Below, piece by piece: positions 34,249 through 43,435 of a stretch of DNA of 64,000 nt. How positions within the stretch are numbered: the stretch's first letter is position 1; each line of letters opens with the position of its first letter. The notes beneath the pieces are model-generated. The model saw only the letters and a program-made list of their open reading frames with translations. It was not told where the DNA came from and did not search any database. The position numbers and the translations under genes are program-made. The stretch comes from an uncultured bacterium (GTDB lineage Bacteria; Bacillota; Clostridia; Lachnospirales; Lachnospiraceae), in assembly GCA_947383005.1 (NCBI GenBank), contig CANDBT010000006.1, positions 62,001-126,000 of the forward strand, given 5' to 3'.

Positions 34249-34291
34249 AATATAACATAAATTATTAGCCAAGTCAATAGGTGAGTGCTAA
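34249..34291 (-). promoter_or_regulatory. hsp20 promoter with degenerate CIRCE (HrcA) operator
   Basis: On the minus strand TTGACT (34272-34277) and TATATT (34249-34254) are 17 bases apart. The 27-base CIRCE layout, 9-9-9, covers the -35: the arm TTAGCACTC (34283-34291 in complement) is perfect, and the other arm TTAGCCAAG (34265-34273) keeps only TTAGC. HrcA would cover the -35 element. A one-sided CIRCE suggests weaker repression. Confidence 0.75.
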
Positions 34292-34659
34292 TTTTTTGTG
34301 AACATTTTGTGAAATCTAAACCGTTCAGATAGGGTCTGAATGGTTAAAATGTGGCGCCGTAGGCTGTGTTTGATTGTGATTAGTGTGTACTTACAGCACG
34401 GTATGATATATATTGCCCATAGTTTTTGTTTGCATTCACTTATATTGTATGATAATAATGTCTTAAGGTCAAAATCCGCTGTAATGGATGTTACAGTTTA
34501 CGGGGCGGGGAAAAACAGATAAAAATGGGTAAGAAGGTGCTCCATCCCATGAATGGTAACTAATGGATAAACAATAAACAATAAATTAACTTGGGTTATA
34601 GATTTATCTATAATTTTCCGGTATGATGGAAATACCATAATGTGTTTTAGGATTGTGAG

Positions 34660-34728
34660 AGCACGAAGCGTGGAACAATCCATGGTATCATAGGGGGACA
34701 AAACACTTTTTGCCCCAACATCATTATT
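34660..34728 (+). repeat. second repeat family, copy 2
   Basis: GTGGAACAATCCATGGTATCATAGGGGGACAAAACAC, then TTTTTGCCCCAACATC matches base by base, with few changes, the stretch 17050-17098 (GCGAGCAATCC.GGTATTATAGGGGCCAAAAGTCTTTTGGCCCCAACATC). The palindrome is degraded in this copy. It sits just before the ribosome site of the next gene. The rest of 34292-34750 holds no gene that I can support. Confidence 0.6.
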
Positions 34729-34750
34729 ATACGAGGAGGTAGCAGTAAAT

Positions 34751-35473
34751 ATGGGCATGGAAAAACCAAAAAAGATCTACGCGAAAGATAATCCGGAAGT
34801 GGCGCTTAAGGTTACTAAAGGTCATTTTTCTTCTGACCGTTTTCATATTAATTATTATATTGATATGACTTCCCTGAAGATGCGGCGCAAAGAAGCGCAG
34901 GAAGTAGCGAAGGCTATGGTTTCCCGCTATGTAAGCAGGGTAAATTTGCCATCAGGAAATATTTCGCTGGCAGGCGGGGACATGGAGCAATTGATGGCTT
35001 CCTTGTCAACCAAGGCGACGATTGACACGGTTATCTGTATGGACGGGTGCGAGGTAATTGGCGCGTATGTGGCGGAAGAGCTTTCCAACGTCGGCGTGAC
35101 TACGCTGAACAGCCATCATACCAGTTATATCATCACCCCGGAGTTTGACTCCACCGGCCAGATGGTAGTCCGTGACAATATCCGTCCGATGTTAAAGGAC
35201 AAGCATGTGCTGGTCGTGCTGGCTACTGCCATGTCCGGGAGGACAATCTCCAAGAGTATCCGCTGCATCCGTTCCTATGGCGGTATTATTGAAGGAATTT
35301 CCGTAATTTTCTCGGCTGTGGATGAGATTGAAGGCTATCCGGTAAATTCTGTGTTTGGCGTATCCGACTTGCCGGATTTCAAGCTTTCTGACCCGGATCA
35401 GTGTCCGGATTGCCAGAATGGCATCAAACTGGATGCCATTGTCAACAGCTACGGTTATACTGTATTGGATTGA
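34751..35473 (+). CDS. orotate phosphoribosyltransferase-like PRTase
   Basis: A 240-residue type I phosphoribosyltransferase. The PRPP-binding loop is HVLVVLATAMSGRTISKSI near residue 155, differing from the usual D-D-V/T-T-G-x-T pattern because Ala-Thr replace the acidic pair. The GCEVIGAYVAEEL segment near residue 96 resembles OPRT. The C-terminus has a CPDCQNGIKLDAI cluster (two Cys), not part of PyrE. Such proteins are annotated as orotate PRTases in clostridia, but a substrate other than orotate is possible. ACGAGGAGGT lies upstream. Confidence 0.7.
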   Translation: MGMEKPKKIYAKDNPEVALKVTKGHFSSDRFHINYYIDMTSLKMRRKEAQEVAKAMVSRYVSRVNLPSGNISLAGGDMEQLMASLSTKATIDTVICMDGCEVIGAYVAEELSNVGVTTLNSHHTSYIITPEFDSTGQMVVRDNIRPMLKDKHVLVVLATAMSGRTISKSIRCIRSYGGIIEGISVIFSAVDEIEGYPVNSVFGVSDLPDFKLSDPDQCPDCQNGIKLDAIVNSYGYTVLD

Positions 35474-35485
35474 GAGGACAGGGAT

Positions 35486-35515
35486 AGCCCCCGCCATTTT
35501 TGATGGCGGGGGCTA
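35486..35515. terminator. strong hairpin after the PRTase gene
   Basis: AGCCCCCGCCA pairs with TGGCGGGGGCT around TTTTTGA, only about 14 bases after the stop codon and 20 bases before the convergent stop. Probably terminates both genes, although the downstream T-tract is weak. Confidence 0.7.
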
Positions 35516-35533
35516 TTTGGCTTTGCATGAGCT

Positions 35534-36220
35534 TTATTTGATATCTATGCCGTTTTCTATCATTTGCAAAAGTTTTGCTTCATCCTGGATTACCACAACG
35601 CCTTGTTCTTTGACGATGCAGCCGTACTTTTTGAGGACAGCTACGATTCGGGATACAGTTACCGGATGGGTTCCCAGGTATTTGGACATTTCCAAAAAGC
35701 TCATGGTTTTGGGAAGGATTTTTTTGCCGTTTTCGATAATGTAGGAGTCCAGAAGCAGCCGGCATAAGCGGACGCTGGCATTATCCTCCAAAGCTTGCTG
35801 AAAATGGTTTAAGACCTCTTGGTAATTGACAGCGGTTGCCTGCAGTATCAGACGGTTAAATTGTATATCTTTTTCCAAAAGCTGGCGAAAGGTAGCCCCT
35901 TGCATTTGATAAAGGACGCAGCGCGTTTTTGTCATCTGAAAAAAATGGCCGGGGGAGATGTTGCCAAGAATCTGTTTGCTGTTGATGACATCCAGCAGCA
36001 AAGTCATAAAAGAGATGATTCGTGGCGCTTTCAGATAGAGATAGACCCGTTCCTCCCCGTTTCGGGAGTAGCTCATCAGGGCTACCAGGCCGGACTCCAG
36101 ATAATAGAGCGAATTAGCTTGAGATTGGTTATCCGGGGCATATATGATTCTATTTTTGTCTACAACAATTCGTTCTCCATAAGTAAGAAAACAATCAAAT
36201 ATTCCGTTCTTTGTTTCCAT
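35534..36220 (-). CDS. Crp/Fnr-family transcriptional regulator
   Basis: A protein of about 228 residues. The N-terminal cyclic-nucleotide-type barrel (residues 10-125) includes YYLESGLVALMSYSRNGEERVYLYLKAPRIISF. The C-terminal winged helix has FLEMSKYLGTHPVTVSRIVAVLKKYG near residue 180. No N-terminal Cys cluster for an iron-sulfur centre, so it is not a classical Fnr. The start is unsure: ATG 36220 (METKNG) is preferred, with in-frame ATGs up to 36274. It is divergent from the permease/sulfotransferase genes and probably controls them. Confidence 0.8.
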   Translation of the reverse strand: METKNGIFDCFLTYGERIVVDKNRIIYAPDNQSQANSLYYLESGLVALMSYSRNGEERVYLYLKAPRIISFMTLLLDVINSKQILGNISPGHFFQMTKTRCVLYQMQGATFRQLLEKDIQFNRLILQATAVNYQEVLNHFQQALEDNASVRLCRLLLDSYIIENGKKILPKTMSFLEMSKYLGTHPVTVSRIVAVLKKYGCIVKEQGVVVIQDEAKLLQMIENGIDIK

Positions 36221-36472
36221 AATTCTTTTAACCATCCTTGATATAACTGATTTTGTGTGCATTGTACATGCCATTTGAATACATCACCATCCGGCGAGAG
36301 CCAGACAAATAAACTGGATGCCCCGAATTCATATGAAATTCCCTGCGGTCCGAATGGTCACGGTAAATAGGTTTAGGAAAATCCGCCAGGAGTGTATACA
36401 ATAGGCATTGATTAAACCACTGTCAAGATTATACCATATTTTATGAAATATTGCTATATTTATTAAAATTCT

Positions 36473-36520
36473 TAACATATGTTATGCTATATTATCCAAT
36501 TGAATGTTAAAATAATAACA
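36473..36520 (+). promoter_or_regulatory. candidate Crp/Fnr-type operators before the first permease
   Basis: TAACATATGTTA (36473-36484) is a perfect 12-base palindrome. TGTTA-N6-TAACA (36505-36509 and 36516-36520) has the arm spacing of Crp/Fnr sites. TATATT (36488-36493) between them could be the -10. Both use the same TAACA/TGTTA half-site and lie next to a divergent Crp/Fnr gene, which supports binding by it. Confidence 0.5.
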
Positions 36521-36552
36521 GGACATACAAAAAAGAATGGAGGTATTTAGTT

Positions 36553-38028
36553 ATGGGAAATTCAATTGTTCCAGTCAGCAAGAGGGCGATTCATTCTTTG
36601 GTGGGTGTAGCGATCATGTTTCTGTTTCGTTTTCTGCCGTTGCCGCTTCCTGAAGTTACTCCTGTCGGTAAGGAGATTATCGGGATATTTATTGGAACCT
36701 TATATCTCTGGACAACCGTTGATCCGGTTTGGTCCAGCCTTTTGAGTATTTTTATGATTGGGATCTCCAGCTATGCGCCGATGAATCAGGTATTGTCAGC
36801 TGCCTTTGGAAACCCGGTAGTGATCCAGATGTTATTTTTAATGATTGTCATGAATGCTATGGTCTATAATAAGCTGACCGCCTATATTGGACGTTTTTTC
36901 CTGACCATGAAGATTAATAATGGGCGTCCATGGGTGTTTACGGCTATGCTGATGGTGGGTGCGATGTTGATGGCGGCTTTTGTAGGGCCGTTTTCGCCTA
37001 TCTTCCTATTTTGGCCGGTACTTTATGATATTTTTAAAGAGATTGGGATTAAAAAAGAGGAAAAATATCCCACGATTATGTTGATTTTGGTGGCTATTGC
37101 CACCTTGCTGGGCTTTCCGGTGCCGCCATACAGCGGGAATTCCCTGGCGCTGATTGGCAATTATGCGGGGATTACGGAAAATATGGGCAACAGGGTGATG
37201 ATCAATAGTGCCGCATATTTGGCTGTGGCTTTGGCATATGGTTTTATCTCTATTGCGGCAATTGTACTGTTCTGTAAATATGTGTTGCGGCCGGATGTAT
37301 CAAAGCTTAAGAATCTGGATGTAGATATGCTAAAGAAAAATCCGCTGCCTCCGCTGAATGGCAATCAGAAATTCATGGCAGTTTCTTTTGTGATTTATAT
37401 TTTAACCATGCTGCTGCCAAGCATGTTTCCGAAGCTGGGCATTATGCAGTTCCTAAGCGCCAACAATTATGGCATTGCCCTGGGATATACGGCATTACTC
37501 TGCTGTATCAGCCTGGACAAAGAGAAACAGGAAATGGTACTGCCTTTTAATAAGGTGTTGAACGGGTTTGCCTGGGGGACTTTTTTCCTTTGTACGGCGG
37601 CCATACTTTTAGGAAGTGTCCTTACAAATGAATCCACGGGTATTTCCGCATTCCTGAATACTATTTTGCGTCCGATTTTCAGCAATATGTCATTAGTGGC
37701 GTTTTATATAACCTTGTTGGTAATTACATTGATTTTGACAAATATCTGCAACAGCCTGGTAGTCGGGATGCTGATGCAGCCGGTAATTGCTTCGTTTTGC
37801 TTGTCAAGTGGAATTAATTCAGCTCCGATTACGTCGTTGATTATCATTTTTGTTTTGGCAAGCGCTTCGGTCACTCCTTCGGCATCGCCTTTTGCGGCAA
37901 TGATTCATGGCAATAAGGAATGGCTGAATTCCGGGGATATTTATAAACATACAATGATGTTTGCGGCTATTGAGCTGATTCTGGTGATTGTGGTGGGGAT
38001 TCCGCTGGCAACAGCATTGATTCATTGA
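36553..38028 (+). CDS. divalent anion:sodium symporter-like permease 1 (DASS/SLC13-like)
   Basis: A 491-residue membrane protein with about 12 helices. SLC13-like features: a LPEVTPVGKEIIGIFIGTLYLW opening, helix-hairpin segments with SASVTPSASPFAAMIHGN near residue 440 (the second Na+/substrate loop) and NICNSLVVGMLMQPVIAS. It imports or exchanges dicarboxylates, sulfate or similar anions. It is about 50% or more similar to the permease at 43436, showing duplication. The downstream partner is an aryl-sulfate sulfotransferase, so a sulfated or acidic aromatic may be the substrate. AGGAGG-like GGAGG lies upstream. Confidence 0.8.
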   Translation: MGNSIVPVSKRAIHSLVGVAIMFLFRFLPLPLPEVTPVGKEIIGIFIGTLYLWTTVDPVWSSLLSIFMIGISSYAPMNQVLSAAFGNPVVIQMLFLMIVMNAMVYNKLTAYIGRFFLTMKINNGRPWVFTAMLMVGAMLMAAFVGPFSPIFLFWPVLYDIFKEIGIKKEEKYPTIMLILVAIATLLGFPVPPYSGNSLALIGNYAGITENMGNRVMINSAAYLAVALAYGFISIAAIVLFCKYVLRPDVSKLKNLDVDMLKKNPLPPLNGNQKFMAVSFVIYILTMLLPSMFPKLGIMQFLSANNYGIALGYTALLCCISLDKEKQEMVLPFNKVLNGFAWGTFFLCTAAILLGSVLTNESTGISAFLNTILRPIFSNMSLVAFYITLLVITLILTNICNSLVVGMLMQPVIASFCLSSGINSAPITSLIIIFVLASASVTPSASPFAAMIHGNKEWLNSGDIYKHTMMFAAIELILVIVVGIPLATALIH

Positions 38029-38072
38029 GTAGTTGTAGTATTTTCATATATTTTATCAAGGAGGGATTTGCC

Positions 38073-39941
38073 ATGGAAACTATTAAATATTCATTTTTAC
38101 CGTCAATCCTGACCCGCCAGGCTGAGGCAGAGGAGGCGATGCTGGCAGAGTTTGAGGCTGGAAATTATACCATTGAAGAGCCGCTTGTCAAGTATAATCC
38201 TTATTTGATCAATCCGTTGGCGGCAGTTGTGCTGTTTAAGACCGAGAAGGAGACGGCGGTGACGGTGACGGTGCTGGGCAAGGAACAGCCGCAGGGAAAT
38301 ATCAAACATACTTTTCCGCGGGGGACGACTCATATTCTGCCGGTGATGGGGCTGTATGCGGATTATGACAATACGGTGGAGATTGAGCTGTACCGTGGTT
38401 ACAAAAAGGTCATTCATATCAAGACAGAGCCGTTGGGCAAAGATGTCCCGAAGCTGGTACATATGAACACCACAGCGGGATATCTGCGGGACCAGATTAT
38501 TATTGTTACTCCGGCACTGACCCAGTTGGCAACAGGATTTGACTACCAGGGCGAGATTCGCTGGTATTTGAATATTCCGGTAGTATTTGATTTAAAGCGG
38601 CTGAAAAACGGCAATATCTGCGTGGGCACAGACCGTCTGCTGCAGATTCCCTACTATATGTCAGGGATTTATGAGATGAGTATGGTGGGAAAGATTTATA
38701 AGGAATTTGCCATCCCGGGCGGCTATCACCATGATCAATTTGAGATGGAAGATGGCAATTTGCTGGTTTTGACTGAAGATTTGAGAAGCGATACGGTAGA
38801 AGATATGTGTGTCCTGGTTGACCGCAATACCGGCGAAATATTAAAAACCTGGGATTATAAAAAATTCCTTGACCCGGGCTGCAGCAAATCGGGAAGCTGG
38901 ACGGCTCATGACTGGTTCCACAATAACGCTGTGTGGTACGATAAAAATACGAATTCCCTGACATTTTCCGGACGCCATGTTGACGCCATGGTGAATATTG
39001 ATTTTGACAGCGGAGAGCTCAACTGGATTATTGGTGATCCGACCGGATGGCCGGAAAAATACCAGAAATATATGTTTACCCCGGTGGGAGAGGGAGATTT
39101 TGACTGGCAGTATGAACAGCATGCGAATCTGATTACTCCTGATGGCGATGTGATGTGTTTTGACAACGGGCATTTCCGCTCCAAAATTAAAGAACATTAT
39201 CGGGAAAATAAGGACAATTTTTCTCGTGGCGTCCGGTATAAGATCAACACCGATGATATGACAATCCGGCAGGTATGGCAGTATGGAAAAGAGCGGGGGG
39301 CAGAGTTTTTCTCTAAATATATTTGTAATGTGGAATATTATAAAGAGGGACATTATATGGTTCATTCCGGAGGTATTCAATATTACAAAGGTGTAGCGGC
39401 GGAGATCTTTGCGGCATTGATGCAGGATGATCCGGATGTATCTACCAGAAGCATTACCGTTGAAGTGCTTGATGATCAGGTAATGCTGGAATTGGAGGTA
39501 GAAGGTAATTTCTACCGTGCAGAAAAATTGTATTTGTACCATGACAACGAAGAGCTGATATTAGGTAAGGGAAAATATTTAGGCGCTATGGGTGTGACCA
39601 AGGAATTCGATACGGATATTCCGATAGAGAGTACCGGAGAATTGCTTCCGGAGCGCTATGAGGCGCAAATTATTGAGGAGGATGACCGTTTTACTTACAA
39701 GGCTGTTTTTGAGAAAGGACAGTTGGTGATGCTGATGCTGGAGCGGGGAGAGGAGAAGCATCGCTATTATATTTCCACGGCGGCTAATAAGTTTGAGGCT
39801 CTTTGCTGCGGGACATTTATTACTAAAGATGCCCGTGCCGTCACTTTAAGTGTCAATAAGGCGGGGCTTAGCGGGGATTATGATGTGCGTGTAATTGTTG
39901 ACGACGAAAAATTCGAGACGGGAATTAAGATACATTGTTAG
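38073..39941 (+). CDS. aryl-sulfate sulfotransferase-like protein 1 (cytoplasmic)
   Basis: A 622-residue protein of the arylsulfotransferase (ASST) beta-propeller family, which moves sulfate from one phenol to another without PAPS through a sulfated His. Conserved segments: GGYHHDQFEMEDGNLLVLTED near residue 220, DWFHNNAVWYDKNTNSLTFSGRH near 280 and EQHANLITPDGDVMCFDNGH near 350, each with candidate His or Arg ligands. Unlike E. coli AssT there is no signal peptide, so it acts in the cytoplasm. AAGGAGG lies before ATG 38073. It is in an operon with permease 1. Confidence 0.85.
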   Translation: METIKYSFLPSILTRQAEAEEAMLAEFEAGNYTIEEPLVKYNPYLINPLAAVVLFKTEKETAVTVTVLGKEQPQGNIKHTFPRGTTHILPVMGLYADYDNTVEIELYRGYKKVIHIKTEPLGKDVPKLVHMNTTAGYLRDQIIIVTPALTQLATGFDYQGEIRWYLNIPVVFDLKRLKNGNICVGTDRLLQIPYYMSGIYEMSMVGKIYKEFAIPGGYHHDQFEMEDGNLLVLTEDLRSDTVEDMCVLVDRNTGEILKTWDYKKFLDPGCSKSGSWTAHDWFHNNAVWYDKNTNSLTFSGRHVDAMVNIDFDSGELNWIIGDPTGWPEKYQKYMFTPVGEGDFDWQYEQHANLITPDGDVMCFDNGHFRSKIKEHYRENKDNFSRGVRYKINTDDMTIRQVWQYGKERGAEFFSKYICNVEYYKEGHYMVHSGGIQYYKGVAAEIFAALMQDDPDVSTRSITVEVLDDQVMLELEVEGNFYRAEKLYLYHDNEELILGKGKYLGAMGVTKEFDTDIPIESTGELLPERYEAQIIEEDDRFTYKAVFEKGQLVMLMLERGEEKHRYYISTAANKFEALCCGTFITKDARAVTLSVNKAGLSGDYDVRVIVDDEKFETGIKIHC

Positions 39942-39979
39942 TGAAAAAGTAAAAAACAGGCCGTTAGCCGGAAAAAAAT

Positions 39980-40014
39980 GGTGCTTGCCCAATCTTGAGC
40001 AAGCACCGTTTTTT
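39980..40014. terminator. bidirectional terminator between the two sulfotransferase genes
   Basis: GGTGCTTGC (39980-39988) pairs perfectly with GCAAGCACC (39999-40007), with an A-run before and T-run after. It lies between convergent stop codons. Confidence 0.9.
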
Positions 40015-40062
40015 GTATCATAGGAAAGTGTGTCCTATGATACAAAAACGCTCCGCGTGATT
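40014..40062 (+). repeat. dispersed palindromic repeat, copy D
   Basis: TATCATAGGAAAGTGTGTCCTATGATA followed by CAAAAACGCTCCGCG, the first module of the repeat in its complete form. It directly follows the terminator, in the gap between the convergent sulfotransferase genes. Confidence 0.8.
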
Positions 40063-40072
40063 CTTTTTTTAA

Positions 40073-41950
40073 TTATTCGCAGGTGATCTTCACACCGGTT
40101 TCATATTTCTTATCGTCAACAATAACCCTCACATCGTAGACGCCTTTTAAGCCGGCTTTGTTGACACTGGTCTTGGTGTTGCGTTCGTCAGAATCCAGGA
40201 AGGTACCGCAACACATAGCCAGATAAGCGATGGCGGTGGTGGAGATAAAGTATCTGTGCACTTCGTCGCCCTGCTCTAAGAGCATCATAACCATCTGGCC
40301 TTTTTCGAAGCGGGAGTAGAAGGTGAAACGGTCGATTTCTTCTACAATTCTGGCATTGCAGCTATCCGGAAGCATCTCGCCGCAGCTTTCCATAGGAATA
40401 TCGGTATCGAATTCCTTGGTATGGCCCATCTTACCAAGGATTTGGCCTTTGCCCAATTCCAGGTTAATGCCGTCGCTGTACAATTTCAGCTTTTCAGCAC
40501 GATAGTAGTTGCCGGGAACATCCATATCCAACATAACTTTACCATCACAAACTTCAACCGTAATGCTGTGGAGATCGCCGCCTAAATCCTTAAGGAATGC
40601 GCCTAAAGCCTCGGCCGGAGTTCCATCCTGATTGTAGGCAATTCCGCCGGAATGAACCATGTAATGTCCTTCATTGTAGTATTCTACATTACAGATATAG
40701 GGTGAGAAGAACTCTGCACCGCGGTCTTTACCATATTCCCATACTTGTTCAATCGTCATTTCATCTGTGTTGATACGGTAACGGACACCTCTGGAATAGT
40801 TGTCTTTTGCAGCCAGAAGCTTGGTGTCCTGATCAACTTCTTTACAGCCGTAATGATGGTTGTCAAAGCACATGACATCACCGTTTGGCGTAATCAGATT
40901 GGCATGTTGTTCATACTGCCAGCCAAAGTTGTTGCCGACCGGTTTGAAGAAATATTTATCTACCATATCCTGGGGCCAGCCAGCCGGATCGCCGATAATC
41001 CAGTTCAGATCGCCGGTTTCAAAGTCGATATTGACCATGGAGTCAATATGACGGCCGGAGAAAGTCAGGGAGTTGGTATTTTTGTCATACCATACGGCAT
41101 TATTGTGGAACCAGTCTTCCTCAGACCAGCTCTTGGAGTGGCTGACGGTCTTCGGGTTAAGGAATTTCTTATAATCCCAGGTCTTTAAAATCTCACCAGT
41201 GTTGCGGTCAAGCAGGACGCACATATCTTCAACCGTCTCGCTTTCCAGATCTTCGGTCAGGCACAGGATATTGCCGTCTTCCATCTCAAATTCATCGTGA
41301 TGGTAGCCGCCGGGTACCCGGAATTCTTTATAAATCTTACCGCAGGGACTGATCTCATAGAGGCCGGACATATAATAAGGCATTTTGATCAGACGGCTGG
41401 AACCCATGATCAGATTGCCGTTCCTGAGGCGTTTGATATCGAAGATACAAGGAACATTCATATGCCAGCGGGCATCGCCTGCGTAGTCAAAAGCGGAAGA
41501 AAGAGTCTCGCCGGCCGGGGATACCATGATAACATTATCTTGCAGGTACTCCGGGGTAGTGTGCATATAATGAAGCGGATTGAAGCCATCATATACATCC
41601 GGAACATCGATAGTGATTACGTTGGACTCGCCGCGGTAAGCACGGATTTCCACCTTATTGGAATAGTTGGAATACAGGCCCAGAACCGGGAGTACATGTC
41701 TTTTTGCTTTAGGGAATGTATGTCCCATATTGGCTTCTTTGGTCTTGCCGAGTACGGTAATGGTAACAGCGGTTTCTTTTTCCGTTTCGAAGCATACAAC
41801 GGCAGTCAGAGGGCTGACTTCATACAGATTGTATTTTACCAGTGGATTCTGAATCGTATAGCTGCCGGATTCAAGTTCTTTCAACATGGCTTCTTCGGCT
41901 TCTGCCTGGCGGTCGATCAGGTGTTTTTCAAAGATATAATTTACACTCAT
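40073..41950 (-). CDS. aryl-sulfate sulfotransferase-like protein 2 (cytoplasmic)
   Basis: A 625-residue paralogue of the gene at 38073, similar over its whole length. Shared blocks are RQAEAEEAML near the start, HHDEFEMEDGNILCLTEDLE, DWFHNNAVWYDKN and EQHANLITPNGDVMCFDNHH. It has no signal peptide and several Cys, e.g. near the AMCCGTF segment that also exists in protein 1. It lies last in a minus-strand operon: permease 2, trxB, trxA, this gene. The thioredoxin pair beside it may keep its Cys reduced. GGAGGG precedes the ATG. Confidence 0.85.
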   Translation of the reverse strand: MSVNYIFEKHLIDRQAEAEEAMLKELESGSYTIQNPLVKYNLYEVSPLTAVVCFETEKETAVTITVLGKTKEANMGHTFPKAKRHVLPVLGLYSNYSNKVEIRAYRGESNVITIDVPDVYDGFNPLHYMHTTPEYLQDNVIMVSPAGETLSSAFDYAGDARWHMNVPCIFDIKRLRNGNLIMGSSRLIKMPYYMSGLYEISPCGKIYKEFRVPGGYHHDEFEMEDGNILCLTEDLESETVEDMCVLLDRNTGEILKTWDYKKFLNPKTVSHSKSWSEEDWFHNNAVWYDKNTNSLTFSGRHIDSMVNIDFETGDLNWIIGDPAGWPQDMVDKYFFKPVGNNFGWQYEQHANLITPNGDVMCFDNHHYGCKEVDQDTKLLAAKDNYSRGVRYRINTDEMTIEQVWEYGKDRGAEFFSPYICNVEYYNEGHYMVHSGGIAYNQDGTPAEALGAFLKDLGGDLHSITVEVCDGKVMLDMDVPGNYYRAEKLKLYSDGINLELGKGQILGKMGHTKEFDTDIPMESCGEMLPDSCNARIVEEIDRFTFYSRFEKGQMVMMLLEQGDEVHRYFISTTAIAYLAMCCGTFLDSDERNTKTSVNKAGLKGVYDVRVIVDDKKYETGVKITCE

Positions 41951-41974
41951 GCTTTGTTTCCCTCCATATAATAT

Positions 41975-42286
41975 TTAAATATTTTCTTTAACCATATTGA
42001 CAATAACCGGTTTCTGCTGCAGGCCCTGCAGGCGTTTTACTTCGGTACCATCTTTTAAAAGTACCAGAGTGGGATAACCGGCTACCCCGTATTCGGCAGT
42101 CAGTTCTTTATTTTGGTCAAAATCCACTTTTAAGATGGTGAGATCATCGCCGAATTCTTTTTCCACATCTTTTAAAACGAAACCCAGCATTTTGCAGGGA
42201 CCGCAGGTGGTGGAAAAGAAATCGGCGAGCACGAGGCCCTTGTCGGCCAGCTCCTTAAATTCTGCACTGTTTACTTCTTTTAACAT
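41975..42286 (-). CDS. trxA: thioredoxin
   Basis: A 103-residue thioredoxin with the active site TTCGPCK (CGPC) near residue 29, the cis-Pro loop GYPTLVLLKDG near 75 and an otherwise normal fold. It passes electrons from thioredoxin reductase to protein disulfides. It lies 24 bases before the sulfotransferase start and 66 bases after trxB, in the same operon, so it is likely a dedicated reductant rather than the main housekeeping copy. AAAGGAGG precedes the ATG. Confidence 0.95.
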   Translation of the reverse strand: MLKEVNSAEFKELADKGLVLADFFSTTCGPCKMLGFVLKDVEKEFGDDLTILKVDFDQNKELTAEYGVAGYPTLVLLKDGTEVKRLQGLQQKPVIVNMVKENI

Positions 42287-42352
42287 ATTGTACCTCCTTT
42301 AAATGATGATCAATCGTAACAGTTCAAACGACAAATCAAAACCCTTTTCGTG

Positions 42353-43273
42353 TTACAGGTTCTTTACATAATGGGATGCTTCCTGGGCTGCGATGGCTCC
42401 GTCTGCACAGGCGGTAATAACCTGGCGCAGGTTTTTGGTTACGCAGTCGCCGGCGCCGAAAATGCCAGGGATCTTCGTTACCATTCGGTCGTTGACTTCT
42501 ACATAACCCATTTGATTTAATACACCCAGATCTTTAAAGCATTCGGTAGTGGGAGTGAGTCCGATGTATTCGAAAACACCGTCACAGCTTACGGTTTTTT
42601 CTTCACCGGTCTTGGTGGAACGGAAACGGACTCCTTCCAGGCGGGTATCGCCGACAAATTCCAGAATGTCCTGGAACGGATAGATGGTTACTTTGTCCAT
42701 GGCACGCAGTTTGTCACAGGCAATAGGATCGGCAGTAAGATCGAACATTGTGACAATAGTCAGGGATTTGACGATGCCAGCCAGGAAAATTGATTCTTCT
42801 ACGGCAGAGTTGCCGCCGCCGATTACGACTACATCCTTGTCACGGTATTGTGCTCCGTCACAGATGGCGCACCAGCTTATGCCATTGCCGCGAAATTTAT
42901 CCTCACCGGTTACGTGCAGACATCGGGGACGAGTACCGGTAGCGAGAATCACGGAATTGGCAGTAAATTCTTTGCCGTCTTCCTCGCAGCGGACAACCTT
43001 TTCCGTTCCATTGTCCACGACTTCTTTGACCGTGGCGTAGTCAAAGGTAATCGTATCGAACTGCTGTGTGTGTTCAAACATCTGATAAGCAAGTTCGGCG
43101 CCGTTGACGGTGCCTACTCCGGTGTAATTTTGGATTTCATTTGTGTTGATGATCTGTCCGCCGGGAGCCAGCTTGTCAAGCATCAGGACGTTCATGTCTG
43201 CCCTGGCCCCATAAATGGCAGCAGTCATGCCGGCTGGCCCGGCGCCGATGATGATCAGATCGTATTGTGCCAT
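42353..43273 (-). CDS. trxB: thioredoxin reductase
   Basis: A 306-residue FAD and NADPH enzyme that reduces TrxA. FAD motif GAGPAGMTAAIYGARA near residue 9; redox Cys pair in WCAICDGA near 134 (the family usually has CATC, here CAIC); NADPH motif GGGNSAVEES near 152; second FAD motif GIFGAGDC near 277. GGAGG lies before the ATG. Its gene is between permease 2 (gap of 162 bases with a hairpin) and trxA. Confidence 0.95.
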   Translation of the reverse strand: MAQYDLIIIGAGPAGMTAAIYGARADMNVLMLDKLAPGGQIINTNEIQNYTGVGTVNGAELAYQMFEHTQQFDTITFDYATVKEVVDNGTEKVVRCEEDGKEFTANSVILATGTRPRCLHVTGEDKFRGNGISWCAICDGAQYRDKDVVVIGGGNSAVEESIFLAGIVKSLTIVTMFDLTADPIACDKLRAMDKVTIYPFQDILEFVGDTRLEGVRFRSTKTGEEKTVSCDGVFEYIGLTPTTECFKDLGVLNQMGYVEVNDRMVTKIPGIFGAGDCVTKNLRQVITACADGAIAAQEASHYVKNL

Positions 43274-43383
43274 GGTAATAACCTCCTTATATTGCTTGTG
43301 TACTTTTAATTATTTGTGTATCTTAATTATAGATGTCTTTGGTAAAAAACGCTATGGAAAAATGAATGGACTTGATAGTATTT

Positions 43384-43409
43384 GGGCCAATCAGCGAAGT
43401 GATTGGCCC
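43384..43409 (-). terminator. hairpin between permease 2 and trxB
   Basis: GGGCCAATCA (43384-43393) pairs perfectly with TGATTGGCCC (43400-43409). It lies 27 bases after the permease stop in the direction of transcription. There is no T-run, so it may attenuate or protect mRNA ends rather than stop transcription completely. Confidence 0.5.
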
Positions 43410-43435
43410 GGAGACGGATTTTCTGCATTCAGTGA

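Noticed and set aside
34340-34522. 60-residue plus-strand open frame upstream of the PRTase gene
   Set aside because: No ribosome site and no resemblance to a known family; it lies in an AT-rich promoter region.
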